Shown: positions 48,276-59,162 of the stretch, piece after piece
Layout of the letters: every line of letters begins with the position of its first letter
Numbering within the stretch: position 1 is the stretch's first letter
Source of the DNA: Paramecium pentaurelia
Lineage: Eukaryota; Ciliophora; Oligohymenophorea; Peniculida; Parameciidae
Assembly: GCA_905183005.1 (NCBI GenBank)
Contig: CAJJDO010000005.1
Location: 1 to 64,000 of the forward strand
Direction of reading: 5' to 3'
DNA: 64,000 nucleotides
Notes under the pieces: generated by a model
Told to the model about the DNA's origin: nothing
Seen by the model: the letters and a program-made list of their open reading frames with translations, nothing else
The model's database searches: none
Program-made: the position numbers and the translations under genes

Positions 48276-48905
48276 TCAAAGTAATCCATTTACATAGTTA
48301 TTAATTAAATCTTCATCTTCTCTTTAATCTAAATCATCATTTTTCCAATAATTATACTCTTAATCTATTATTGAATTATCATTTTCTGTTTAAGTTAATT
48401 TAGAATGTTTTACTTTTTCAGATTGAGTTTCTTAAAAAAAAAACCTAGGTTTTCTAGTTTCTTTTTCTTATTTTTGATTAGTTTTTGAATTAGGAGAAAA
48501 CCCAAACGTTTGTTTATATATTTCAGGTTAAAATGCTCCCATTATATATTTTTTTGCTTTCAAATTGTTTTAAACAAAATATGGTTCTAGTAATAAATTA
48601 TTAATCTCTTTCTTCTCAATTTATTCATTATATAGATGTTTAGCTGAAAGAGATTTTTATTGTTTGTTTTATACTTCCATTTCTTTTAGTCTACATTTTA
48701 ATATTCTTTCTGAATTTTATTTTTGTTTATCTGGTAAAGCTTTAATTCCTCTTACTTCAGTAAAATATTCATTGTAATAAATATTGTTTGGAGATTATGA
48801 TTGAAATTAATTTATTTTTGGTAAGTGAAATCTATTGTTTGATTTGTATATTCTAGAAATAACTAATGCTGGTTTATTTTAGAAGCTTATGTTACAATCT
48901 TTCAT
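48276..48905 (-). CDS. Hypothetical protein
   Basis: This intronless gene encodes 209 aa, starting M-K-D-C-N-I-S-F-Q-N-K-P-A-L-V-I-S-R and ending in an acidic segment (N-D-D-L-D-Q-R-E-D-E-D-L-I-N-N-Y). It is basic in the middle with a helical stretch (S-A-K-H-L-Y-N-E-Q-I-E-K-K-E-I-N-N-L). It is probably expressed, because the frame is clean and the stop is TGA. The family is not recognised; the general style is that of ciliate basal-body or cytoskeletal proteins. Confidence 0.5.
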
Positions 48906-49098
48906 TTAATTAAAATTAAATAATCATTTGTTCTTGAGACTAACAATATAATCTTCAAATAGATTAATTGTATGATGTCGAACAATGATAATGTTGAATA
49001 ATATCATTAAAATCAAAAATAGAGAATTTCAATTATTATAATGTGATAATAGTGAAATTAGTGCTTTACTTATTTAAATTCTCTATAATTATAACATT

Positions 49099-51031
49099 TC
49101 ATTATGATTCCTATTATTCTTATTCTTTCTTTTTTTCTTCACTTTAGATTTGCTCCTTATATTAATCAATATTCTTTCTTAATCTTTCTTTCTTTTTCTC
49201 AAAATCTAATTTTTCTTATTTTTATCTTTATTCTTCATCCTTCTTCTTTCTTTCTTCTATTTCCTTTATTATTTCTAAATTTATTATAGATAAATACATT
49301 ATTCACGTTCATTATGTTAATTTTTGATTTAAGCCAATTATCTTTTTGTACTAGCCATATTACTATTTTCAAATTATTTCATATCTTTAACAATTGAAGA
49401 TATTTTTGATATTTCTAATTCTCTACTTTCTGCTTTTCTAGCTTCTTTCATTATTTATATATCTTATTTCATTTATTCTTCTTTTCTTTATCTTTTTTAA
49501 ATATTTTCAGTTCTTTCAATTTCTCTGATTAGATCTTCTTAAAATCCTATTCTTCTTTCATATTCCACTTTCATTTATCCAAAATTATTAGATGATACAT
49601 GTTTAGGAAATGAAACTGCTGAAGATGATTTCACTTTCAAACTTTCTGTTTATAATTACTTAAATTTTTCTAATTTTTTATCAAGTTATTATGACTTAAT
49701 TTCTAAAGATTATTTATACATCTCTTATTAAACTTCTTTACGAGTCTAAAGATTAATAAATAATTACTTTATTTTTTATCACCTAAATTATTCTCCTTTA
49801 TTCTTCTGTTTAATGTTATTATTTCATATAATTATGATATTCATCTAACATTTCTTATCGAATCTATACTTTTTCTAATTTTAATAATCCTTTTAGTTCT
49901 CTTTATAATTCTTAAAATGTTTTCATGTATTTTTCATTATCTACTTTTTATGATAATTCTTATAATTTTTCTAGTCTTTCCATCATATTTTATTCTCTTT
50001 TAGCTTATAAATCTTCTAATTCTTTGATTCTTAAATCATTCATGCTTTTAACTTTCTCTATTTTCTCTCTAGGATTTAAATAGTTTCTTTATTATTGGGT
50101 TTCCTTTATTTCATTCTTCAAATTTTCTACAATTTACTTAGCTTAATTAAAATTAGATGATTCAGCATCCGATCTATTGTGTAACCATTTCTAAATCTCC
50201 TACTATTATAGAGTTTGCATATGTTTTTATTTTATTTTTTATTATCTATGTTTCTCTAATCTTTCTTCAAGTTCTTATTGCTTATGTTAATATTCAATTT
50301 ATTTTGATAATAATTCTTCCTCTTTCTTAGCTTTATGGACTTCTGCTCTCTCTTTCTTCTTTATTTTATCATACAACTTAAATTCTAATTCTAAAGGTGA
50401 CAATGATTTTGTCAATATTGATTTACTCATAGATACAATTGATTTATCTAAAATTATAGACTTCTCTGCTATAGAAGACTGCATAATAGATTAGTCTGCT
50501 ACTGACTACTATTATTTCTATTCTTGAATAGGTATATATTATATTTCTTTTCTGATTTCATTTATTTTTTATTTTCTTGAATGTTCCAAATGATTAGATA
50601 AAGCATCTATTAATTCTTAATTTATTTTATTTCCCAATGGATCTACAAATATAAATTAATATATACCTTTCGTTTTTATGATTTAAATGACATCTTTTCT
50701 CTATTTTCTTTGTAAATCTTAATATGTATACCCTAACACTTACATTGCCCTCACAAATCTTGGTGTTAAATCAGCTTCATCGATATCATAAGGACCTAAT
50801 ATTGAATAACATAAAAATATAACCTTTCTCTTTTTTCTGCTCCATTAACCCTGATTCATTTTATTATGATTACTCTCCTTTCTATTATTCTTGTTATTCC
50901 TCTTTTTTTTCATTTTGATTCTCTTAACTTTGTTGATTTTATTAAGTTTATTCCCCATTTGTATTTTATTATGGATTTTCTTACTTTTACTCATTTTGAT
51001 TATTCTCTTGTTGATTTTGTGTTTCTGACAT
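49099..51031 (-). CDS. Long coiled-coil protein with conserved N-terminal domain, unknown
   Basis: The gene encodes about 610 aa. The N terminus is a Gln/Asn/Glu-rich leader (M-S-E-T-Q-N-Q-Q-E-N-N). A folded-looking segment follows, created by removing a 28-nt intron: G-P-Y-D-I-D-E-A-D-L-T-P-R-F-V-R-A-M. It continues V-L-G-Y-T-Y-Q-D-L-Q-R-K-Q-R-K and D-P-L-G-N-K-I-N-Q-E-L. Everything after residue 150 is coiled coil, including a Ser/Lys block (S-I-A-E-K-S-I-I-L-D-K-S) and a final Lys/Glu helix. The 5' leader is in frame with an ATG at 51031. It is probably a ciliary or cortical structural protein. Confidence 0.6.
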
Positions 51032-51125
51032 TTTGTAATAAAAATTAAATAATAGATTTACTATTTAAGATGTAATATAATTAATCTTTATAGTTCATAA
51101 TAATTGTGATAAGAAATATAAATTA

Positions 51126-51153
51126 TATTATATATATATATATATATATATAT
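51126..51153. repeat. (TA)n dinucleotide tract
   Basis: This uninterrupted TA run of about 28 bp lies in the short gap between the coiled-coil gene and the trichocyst matrix protein gene. It is a simple-sequence repeat and probably length-polymorphic. Confidence 0.9.
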
Positions 51154-51296
51154 TAGATATCCAAAAATATTAATGAAAATATGAATTAATCAATAATCTC
51201 ATAATATTATACTTCATTAAGAGATTATTAATCCATTTAATAAGAATTTTTATGAACTGTTAAATTCTTAGAATTATTTGAATGAATAAAAATATA

Positions 51297-52415
51297 TCAA
51301 TTAATTCTGCTCTTTAAGTATCCTGAAGCACCTTCTAATTTAGTAGCCAAGATTTCTTCAACTTATCTGATGATTCCAATTTCCTTGGTTCTTTATTCAC
51401 TATCTCTGGCATATTAGGTTCTGAGAGCTTCACAATCATTCTCCTTTTAAGTCTTTCCAGCAGTTGCGGTGGCTAATTCTCTACCAGCATCTTCCTTTCT
51501 CTTCTTTTATGCTCCCAAAGCATTTTCAGTTTAGGTTAATTTGGCTTCGTTATCTTTCAAAGCATTTTAGCTAAAATTATAACAATTATACTTACAAGTT
51601 CTTTCTTTGATCAGCGAATTAAGCCAACATATTTTAGTAATCAATTTAAGCTTAGACTTCAGCTTCTTAGTCATCAACAGCTGATTATTCAATTGATTAT
51701 CTAAGTTCAGCAATCTTGTCTTATGTTTATTATAATCTTTCCTTTGAGAAGGCAGAGGCAATTGAAACCAAAGCAGCAATTGGGTTACTCTTACCCATAT
51801 TGTGTAATTCTAAGAAGACAGCCTTTGGATCTTATTCTGGTTGAATAGCTGATAATTTGGCAGCAACAACATTCAAAGCTTCAACAACATCAGCTGTAGA
51901 CTTAATTCTTTAAGTAAAAGCTTCAGCATCCTTTGCTCTTTGAGTTCTTAAGGTTTCTTCTTAATCATTAAGAATTCCTAATTGAACTTGGATGTTTTCA
52001 ATTTCACTTTCTAATTATTGGACTTAAGCAGACAAGGCTGTGATTTCAGTTGTTGATTCACTGATTTCATTGGAAGCATAATCAATTCTTCTATTGTAAC
52101 CAGCAATTTCAGCAGCACAATCAGCTTCATCAGCGGCATGTTTTAATTCAGCTTATTATTATTGTAATAATAAGTTTTCTCTTAATTCTTAAAGCATTCT
52201 AGCAATATCAGCCAATGGAGCTTAGTTTTTCATTTAAAGAGCAATTGTATCAAGTAATTTTCTTCCTAATGCGTGTTCTTCAATCTATTAACTTAAATAA
52301 AATGTATTACCTCTTCTAATTCAGCAAAGACTCCTGCATTTGGATCAGATGGCTTTTTAACAAATACTGCATTGAGTGTTACTAATCCCAATAAGAAGCA
52401 AATTGTGAATTTCAT
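51297..52415 (-). CDS. Trichocyst matrix protein (TMP family)
   Basis: The model gives 355 aa after introns of 26 and 25 nt. A signal peptide (M-K-F-T-I-C-F-L-L-G-L-V-T-L-N-A) precedes H-A-L-G-R-K-L-L-D-T-I-A-L-Q. Long heptad-repeat helices with few cysteines follow, then H-N-M-G-K-S-N-P-I-A-A-L-V-S-I-A-S-A. The C-terminal part is L-A-T-A-T-A-G-K-T...Y-A-R-D-S-E-Q-R-T-K-E-I-G. These are hallmarks of Paramecium trichocyst matrix proteins and Tetrahymena Grl proteins. TMP precursors are sorted to dense-core secretory granules, processed by proteolysis and packed into a crystal that expands on exocytosis. Amino-acid composition (Ala/Glu/Gln-rich) differs sharply from its neighbours. Confidence 0.9.
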
Positions 52416-52552
52416 TAAATTAATATTAATAAAAACGGATTTAAAATTACCTTAAAAATAATTTTTAAATAATATATATTTATAATATGTTTAAAAAACT
52501 TTTAATTTTTTATCTTCCTTATAAAATTACTTAAAATAGAGATTTCAATTAA

Positions 52553-52819
52553 ATGAATCTTCAAGAATATTTGAAATTTATGCATTTATATAATATAAAC
52601 AAAGTTAAAAATAAAATAAAGATAAATAAATTATGGAAAACAATTAATTATTTTATTGGATATCATTATCAATTCTGTTTTGTGAGAATTTCAAAATTAG
52701 TATTGAAAAGGATTGTAAGATTATATATATGTATTTAAGTCTTTATTAAATTCATTTAAATATAATTAAATTAACTACATTCATTAAGATATGATAAGAT
52801 AACATCCAAAAATTCATGA
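52553..52819 (+). CDS. Doubtful small frame in an intergenic region
   Basis: An 88-codon frame (M-N-L-Q-E-Y-L-K-F-M-H-L-Y-N) ends at a TGA that overlaps the stop of the minus-strand gene at 52814. Its composition is Ile/Lys/Leu-rich, as expected from A+T-rich noncoding DNA. The surrounding gap between 52416 and 52813 shows nothing else. I give it low weight. Confidence 0.2.
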
Positions 52820-53683
52820 AGAATAGTATTCTAAATATTTTTCTCTATTTATTTTAGTAAACCCACCACCTAATCTTTATTATAATCTTATTTTTTAATC
52901 TGGAATATGCTGATAACTAACATCTTATTCTAATGACCATCTACTATAATTGAGATCTGAAAGAACAGATTCAACTGATTCTTTTTTTTCAATTGATAAA
53001 ACTGGTAGTATGTTTTTACCGCTTTTTCTATGGTTTATAACTTAGACTTTTTAAACTGCCTATCTGTATTTTGAAGTATATTGAGATTCATCTAATTATT
53101 TAGGAAATGCCTTTATTTATACTCTTTTATAAATCTTACTATATTCTTTAATGATTTCTATTCTATTTTACTTAGCTATTTTGCCTTCTATATGATGAAA
53201 TTTCTCAGTAAAATCAAATTTATTAGGGGAATTAGTTTCTTATCTATCAGAATAAGCTTTATTTGCTCTAAGTTTCTACTCTAAAGTTAATATACCATAA
53301 TTAGCATTCATTTCTTCAGGTGTAGTATTTTACTATATTTTTTTACATCTAATTACAGATCCACTTCTGGTTGGAAATTATAAAGGTTTAAAAATCATTT
53401 ATTATTCTTCATTTCTTCTTGTTTCTCTATGTTTAGACATCTCTTCATAAGATGAGAAGATCATGTAATTGTTATTTTGATTAGCAATTTTCATAATTTC
53501 TTCTTTGGCTTCTTTTAAATAATTTTACATTTTTAGTCTATCTTCTAAAGTTTGTTTATGTTCATCTTAGAAATTATTTAATTCATCTTATTAAGAAGTT
53601 AAAATTCCTTTTTTTTAATAACCTTGTATTCTTTTTATAATTTTCTTTGCTGGAGATTATTAAATAACTGTTTCTGACAACAT
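52814..53683 (-). CDS. Hypothetical protein
   Basis: This intronless gene encodes 289 aa, starting M-L-S-E-T-V-I-Q-Q-S-P-A-K-K-I-I-K-R. A helical part (Q-D-E-H-K-Q-T-L-E-D-R-L-K-M-Q-N-Y-L) is followed by a basic region with F-P-T-R-S-G-S-V-I-R-C-K-K. The C terminus is W-S-L-E-Q-D-V-S-Y-Q-H-I-P-D-Q. The frame is clean. I do not recognise a family. Confidence 0.5.
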
Positions 53684-53829
53684 TTAATAATTATTCTTGC
53701 TAAATTTAATTTACAAGTTGAGTTGTATAGTATAGCATCTAGAACTTATATTATTGAATATTAATAGTAGAAAGACTTAAATGTTTAAAACAAAAAAATA
53801 ATGAAACATTGAGTTTAATAATATTTTAT

Positions 53830-54528
53830 TCAAGACTTCATAGAATACGAACTATTTTTTAATCCTAGTTAATCTTAACTTGCTGAATTTGAAATATTTT
53901 TTTTAGGTATATCTTCCAATTATACAGGAGTTAGAGGAGTAGAGGTAGTCATATAATTCATTATCTAAATTGAATCATTATTTTTTGGGGAGGAAACGGT
54001 AGTTGACTAATCAATCGAATTAGATTATATAACTGATAGATTTAATTGAGCTATTATTCTCTAAAAATGAATTAATATATATCTACTTAATATATTCTTT
54101 AGCATAAATCGATAGATTGTTATGAAAATTCATCATCGCAAATTTCAGAGTTTTATAACGAATAAGTATCTAAAAAATGTTACGGCTCTTTAATGTCTTA
54201 AATATATTGCTCAATATAATCATTTAATTTCTATTATAAGTCTTCAAACGAACTTGATCTTTTTCTACTTGCTGGAGATTACAGTTATAATTGCTCCTAT
54301 TATTACATGATCTCTTATGATTTGTCGATTAGTAATTACAGATTTATCTCTTAAATCTTAAACGATTATGTACAAGAACTTTACTAATCATTTATCTAAA
54401 TGTATTTCGAAATAATTGACCTATTCATCCTTCTCATGTATTTTCCCTTTTAAAACTTATGATGAAGTTATTTCTAATTTATTATAAACTTCGTTCTGAT
54501 AGTTTAAACATCTCTGTGAATTTTTCAT
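53830..54528 (-). CDS. Hypothetical Ser/Gln-rich protein
   Basis: The model gives 215 aa with two introns (25 and 26 nt; exon sum exactly divisible by three). The first intron starts GTC, unusual for this genome. The middle is Gln-rich, leading to S-P-A-S-R-K-R-S-S-S-F-E-D-L, which resembles a basophilic kinase target. An acidic helix follows (Y-I-E-Q-Y-I-Q-D-I-K-E-P-Q-H-F-L). The tail contains T-T-S-T-P-L-T-P-V, a proline-directed site. It is probably a disordered regulated protein of unknown function. Confidence 0.5.
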
Positions 54529-54982
54529 AATGAGATTAATAATTTATTTTTAAGTCTAAGATCAACATCATAGAGAATATTATTATAAATATTTATAAAG
54601 AAACAACTAAAACAAATGTAGTCAGCAAGTTCTCAAATCTTTTTGAAAACAATGGTAGATTTTGTGCTAAATTTAATTCAAACATTATTATAAAAAAATA
54701 AAGAATTATTTTTAGTCATTTTCAACATTAAAAGCTTAGTAATTATTTATTTATACTTAATGAATACATAATCTAAAGATGATTTAAGTATTCTTTGATT
54801 TAACATACTCAATATTTTAGTTTGTACATATATGTAATATCAAAACTTTTAAATTAAAGCAATATCATTTATACTAAATAGATTATTCTAAAAAGATTGA
54901 GTATAAGGTCAAATATTTTTATAGAGAATATCTAAATAATATAAATTATTGAATAATTAATTTATAAGAAAAAATTAATTAT
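54529..54982. other. Intergenic region with a doubtful short frame
   Basis: These 454 bp separate a minus-strand gene and the plus-strand Pcc1 gene. The only candidate is a 60-codon plus frame at 54616-54798 (M-Q-S-A-S-S-Q-I-F-L-K-T-M-V-D), whose first 40 codons are hydrophobic and plausible but unsupported. The rest is A/T-rich without repeats or RNA-like structure that I can see. Confidence 0.35.
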
Positions 54983-55256
54983 ATGCAATAAGAAATTTAA
55001 GGAGAAGAAAAAAACTATGAAGTCTAAATACAATTTGAATAAAATAATTCAGAATTGATTGAATAAGTATTATCAATAGATAATGTAGATGGGATTTTGA
55101 AAATGGATAGCAATGGTAAATTGAATGTATACATTAGGAAATTAATTGGTATTAACATTTAAAAGTAATGATGTTAAAAAAGTGGGACAAACTGTTAATC
55201 ATACAATAGATTAATTATTGCTTGTTCTTGAGACAATAAATTATACAAAGAAATGA
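54983..55256 (+). CDS. PCC1: Pcc1-like subunit of the KEOPS/EKC complex
   Basis: The model gives 83 aa after removing one 22-nt intron; this length is typical for Pcc1 (80-90 aa). The pattern Y-E-V-Q-I-Q-F, then L-V-L-T-F-K-S-N-D-V-K-K-V-G-Q-T and H-T-I-D-Q-L-L-L-V-L-E-T-I matches the beta-beta-alpha order and the ending V-N-A-F-L-D-S-L-K-L-V-L-E-T-I of Pcc1/LAGE3. Pcc1 dimerises in the KEOPS complex, which makes the t6A modification at position 37 of ANN-decoding tRNAs. Without the intron the frame stops early. It has no neighbour of related function in the window. Confidence 0.7.
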
Positions 55257-55290
55257 GTATATTCAATTTAATAATCATAATTTATATTAG

Positions 55291-56325
55291 TCAATAGTGA
55301 AAATCAAAATATGCTAAAATAGGTAAGTGATCACTTGGAAAATTCCTATTAGGTAAAGCTACTTCTTGTTATAATAAACTTTCTTCTGGTAATCTTAAAA
55401 TCTTTTCCACATTTGCATTATGATAGAAAATGTAATCAATACAACCTTTAAACTAATTTAATTATTTTATTCAAATTTACATCTTTTGTATAATTAGTAA
55501 ATTTAGGGAATGGATGATAAGCACTTTGCCAATTCAATTTTGGAGGACCATAGTGTTCGAATATCTCCTTTTATATCTTAATTTAATTTGAAGATTTTTC
55601 TATTCTTTCAATTATTGGTTTGTTTTTTTAAATATATTGTATTGGATTAGAATGAGGGAGACTATTTAAATCTCCACAAAATATAAGTATTTGATCATCA
55701 GATTCTTTTTCAGCTTCCATCTTTTAAACTAGTTGAACTATCTAAAAGAATTTTAAGTCATCCTAATTTGGATTCCAGAATGTATGTATGTTTCCAATTA
55801 CTAGCTGTTTTTTTGTTAGTCTTATTATATCTTAAAAAATACATACATATGTTCCAATCTGACAATTTGAAACACATTCTACCTTTGATATTAAAGAGGC
55901 AGTCCATAATTTAATGCCATCTTATCAAGAGAATACTCTGAATATTTCAACAGCTTGAATTTTTCAATTTTGAAAGCAATTAAACATCCATCAGGTCTTT
56001 AAGGTCTCTAAACATAACAGAATTCATAGTTTAGTTTTTTAATGTGTTCTTGATAAAATTCTATGTTATCCACCTCTTATAGGCAAAATATGTCAACATT
56101 GAAAATTTTCAATTATTCTATAATTTTAGTACTTCTATTAGTAAACTTCAAATATTAATTGTGAGCGTAACCAAATTATGACTGTTCGCAATAGATAGCG
56201 GCTAATATATTATATGATAATATAGAAATTGCATGTCTAAAATTAATGAATTCTGGCTAATATTCATTTTGCATTGTTAAATTATTACTAGGTTTCTTTT
56301 GAATACTATTTATGATTTATCCCAT
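55291..56325 (-). CDS. Endonuclease/exonuclease/phosphatase (CCR4/Angel-type) protein
   Basis: The protein is about 330 aa. The N terminus M-G-Q-I-I-N-S-I could be myristoylated. Family motifs are L-S-Y-N-I-L-A-A, F-C-L-Q-E-V-D (catalytic Glu), R-P-Q-R-P-D-G-C-L-I-A-F, I-D-Y-I-F-Y-H and the terminal S-D-H-L-P-I (catalytic Asp-His). This combination occurs in the CCR4/nocturnin/Angel deadenylase and 2',3'-cyclic phosphatase branch. No leucine-rich repeats are present, which argues against CCR4 itself. It is probably an mRNA or RNA 3'-end processing enzyme. Short introns interrupt the middle. Confidence 0.8.
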
Positions 56326-56660
56326 TCTTAATTATTATTAATAAATAATTTTTAAGTAGCATTATCAATAATGTTTGACATTTCAACATCAGAATTTGTT
56401 GTTTGTACACATTTTTTTTGAAAATAGAAAGAGTTTTAGATCACTTTAAAATACTTCATAAATATATATATATATATTTATAATACATTTAAGTTGAAAT
56501 CAATAAACAAAAAAGTGAGTAAATCATATTGAATCAATATAATTGAAAAGTATAAAATAGAATTTTAAGAAGGGATTTCCTTTACTAAATGATAATATGG
56601 GATTCTATTGTTTGTAATATATAATTGCATTATAAATTAAATCTTTTTTTAAAATAAAAA
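56326..56660. other. Intergenic region upstream of eL20
   Basis: These 335 bp lie between divergently transcribed genes. They contain a short TA-rich tract near 56463-56475 and otherwise plain A/T-rich sequence. They presumably include the promoter of the highly expressed ribosomal protein gene. Confidence 0.45.
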
Positions 56661-57341
56661 ATGGTTAAAAACTCAGCATAAGACCCATAAGATAATTCCT
56701 TATAAATGAAAGTACATAAGAAGAATATCATCTTTAGATTAGACAATACTTGGTCTCAGGTAGAAGACTTCCATCAAAAGAAGATCCAAATCCCAAAGTT
56801 ATAAGCATGAGAATTTTTGCAAGAAATACAGTTGCTGCAAAGAGCAGATTCTGGTATTTAGATTATGCAATATTATAGGTGGAATTTAAGAAGATTAAAT
56901 AAACTTAAACCTTCTCATGGTTAGATTTTAGCAGTTCAAGAATTATTTGAAAGAAGAGACACAAATGTCAAAACCTATGGAATTGTTCTTAAATATTAAT
57001 CCAGAACAACAATTCACAATATGTATAAGGAATTTAGAGACACTACATTGAATGGTGCTGTCTCTTAATTATGTATTAAAAAATTGTGACTTCTTAGATT
57101 AAGAAATGGCTGGTAATCACAGAGCTTAACCATAAACTATACACATTCTTAGAACTTCAGTTTTAACCAAGAGTGCTGATATCAAGAGAGGAAAGACTAA
57201 TTAATACAGAGTAAATTTAATCATAATTTTATTTAGGGAGATTCAATTAGATTCCCAATTGTTAAGACAGTTCCAAGAGCTAGCCATAAAAAATTCAGAA
57301 CCGTATTCAAAGCCAAAAGACCAAATCTATATAGATCATGA
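56661..57341 (+). CDS. RPL18A: 60S ribosomal protein eL20 (L18a)
   Basis: The model gives 192 aa from the first ATG, with four introns (26, 25, 25 and 26 nt) and an exon sum divisible by three. The conserved core starts Q-Y-L-V-S-G-R-R-L-P-S and continues D-P-N-P-K-V-I-S-M-R-I-F-A-R-N, V-K-T-Y-G-I-V-L-K-Y-Q-S-R, H-N-M-Y-K-E-F-R-D-T-T-L and R-A-Q-P-Q-T-I-H-I-L. An in-frame ATG at 56706 would give a 177-aa protein, closer to the usual 172-180 aa, so the first 15 codons may be untranslated. This is a structural protein of the large ribosomal subunit. Confidence 0.93.
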
Positions 57342-57530
57342 TAATAATGATTATTTAGTACAATAATAATAAATTAAATAATATATATGGTTGTTCTATT
57401 AGATCTAAATATTATACTTTATATTAATTTCATATATTTTTATAATTTTATAGTATAATATATTTCTAAAAAATGTATAATGATATTTACAAAATGAATG
57501 ACTTTTATATAAATAAAAGATAGATTTCAA

Positions 57531-58223
57531 ATGAATCTTTTAAAAATGATTCCCAATATTAATCCATTGACCATAGCCAAAATGTGAGTTGGTCTACATA
57601 CTTCATTAATGAATCCATTTTAATATTCTTACATTTCATACATGCCATACATAGCAGGAACTAAAAAGAATGGAAGGGGTGGCTAATGTTAATAATTGAA
57701 TATACTTTATTTAATAATTTTAAGTGAGGTTTTAAAACCATTAAAGATGTCATAAAACTTAAAGGAGTTATTGCAGAAACACATTTTGGAGACATCAAAT
57801 TAATACCATATTCAGCACTTCTTTTTTTTTCATAATAAACTGTAAATGAGGAACAAATAAGAGAGTTAATGAGATAAAAAGTTAAAAATTAAGTATTACA
57901 AAGGATTGTACTCATTTAATAAAATGTATATAACATAGCTGGGCCATAAACTAATAATTATCCCTAATAAATTGATTATTGAAATACATTGGTTTAGAAA
58001 TTTAAAGGAGCCAAAATTAAGGAATGAAAGTATGATTTCTTAGGTACATATTCTGAAATTGTTAAGTGAGGAAATGCTTATCCATAAGGTAATTTAGACC
58101 AAGCAATAAATGAAATCAATGATGTACCAACCAAAGTTAATGGAACATAAGTTGCTTTAAAGTTAGCAGTGCTTTTTGTAAGTCTTGCAATTTATTCGAA
58201 TTTTTAACTCATATATAATTATA
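57531..58223 (+). CDS. Unknown protein frame interrupted by several in-frame TGA codons
   Basis: The frame begins M-N-L-L-K-M-I-P-N-I-N-P-L or, later, at M-N-P-F-Q-Y-S-Y (57609). It uses TAA/TAG as Gln like all neighbours and carries one normal 23-nt intron (57724-57746). The reading then stays open and protein-like to the end, except for TGA codons at 57585, 57980, 58025 and 58067. Their contexts are K-M-x-V-G-L-H, I-D-Y-x-N-T-L-V, I-K-E-x-K-Y-D-F and I-V-K-x-G-N-A-Y. No TGG occurs in the frame. A hydrophobic stretch (L-K-L-A-V-L-F-V-S-L-A-I-Y) lies near the end. No terminal TGA is found before the convergent gene at 58224. It is either a gene that reads TGA as sense (Trp fits the contexts) or a decayed gene. 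The family is unknown and the 3' end is undefined. Confidence 0.45.
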
Positions 58224-59128
58224 TCATGTAAATAATATAAACTCAATGTTTGCTGTTATTTAAATAAAATTGTGAGTAGGATCATGTTTGAATGTTTTAA
58301 TGCAGACTTTACATAAATCAAAATCTGGACATTCACAACATTAATAACGAAGACCTTAAACAGGTGAAGTATTACAATAATCACAACATATGAATTCATG
58401 TATATTTGCTTTGTGTATCTTAAATCTCTTCATCATACTAGATTTTTATTTCATCATTTTCATTTTTGAATCTTATTTAAGTTTATTCCAATCTGTCACA
58501 TGATTACATTAAATAAAGATATGACTAATAGAATGATCTTTTTCTCTTTTATGGGTATTACACATATCGCAAATTTAAAAATAATAACAAATAATGCATC
58601 TAAAATATTTACTATTTTCCAAATTCTAATAACAAAATTAACATTTATGATAATCAACCTATTCATTTTAATGGATTTAAGATATTGAAAGATGCTAAAA
58701 TTGTTCATCCAACTGTTGGACTTCTTACTACTAAGAGTATATTTAGGAATAACCTTCAGATAATCTATCTTGCCATTCTTCAACATCCTGAATCATTTCT
58801 TTAGATACAAATTATTCTTGTTTTAATTGAATGATTTAAAGAATAGGGAAGTTACTAATATTTATGGATAAGATTAAATATACATATTTTTAAGGTTCTG
58901 TAATCTTTCTATAAATAAGTTATAATCTATTGGACAAGCTAAATAGATGACTCTATCTTTAATATTTAAACAATAACACATTGTAAATTTTTAAGGTAAT
59001 TGAAATTTTTCATTCAAAGTGTTCAAGAACTACTTAAAATTAGGTGTAATTTTGATTTATTCTTGCTCTTTAGTTATAGTGTTGTACACAGGAATAGTGG
59101 CTGATTATGAAAATCTATAATTATTCAT
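58224..59128 (-). CDS. Protein with two ZZ-type zinc fingers (NBR1/p62-like candidate)
   Basis: The model gives 291 aa with one 29-nt intron (exon sum divisible by three). After a region that could be a small alpha/beta domain (M-C-Y-C-L-N-I-K-D-R-V-I-Y-L) and a helix (D-V-E-E-W-Q-D-R-L-S), two ZZ fingers follow. The first is H-K-C-Q-F-C...R-C-I-I-C-Y-Y-F-Q-I-C-D-M-C. The second is H-E-F-I-C-C-D-Y-C, then G-L-R-Y-Q-C-C-E-C-P-D-F-D-L-C-K-V-C with H-D-P-T-H-N. The second is canonical. ZZ fingers bind N-degrons, SUMO or histone tails. Position and size are compatible with an NBR1/p62-type receptor, but the N-terminal PB1 domain is only a guess. Confidence 0.75.
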
Positions 59129-59162
59129 TTAAATATATACACATATTTATTATAATATAAAT

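Noticed and set aside
57725..57727. A further in-frame TGA in the 57.5-58.2 kb gene
   Set aside because: It falls inside a well-formed 23-nt intron (57724-57746) and so is not counted among the unexplained TGAs.
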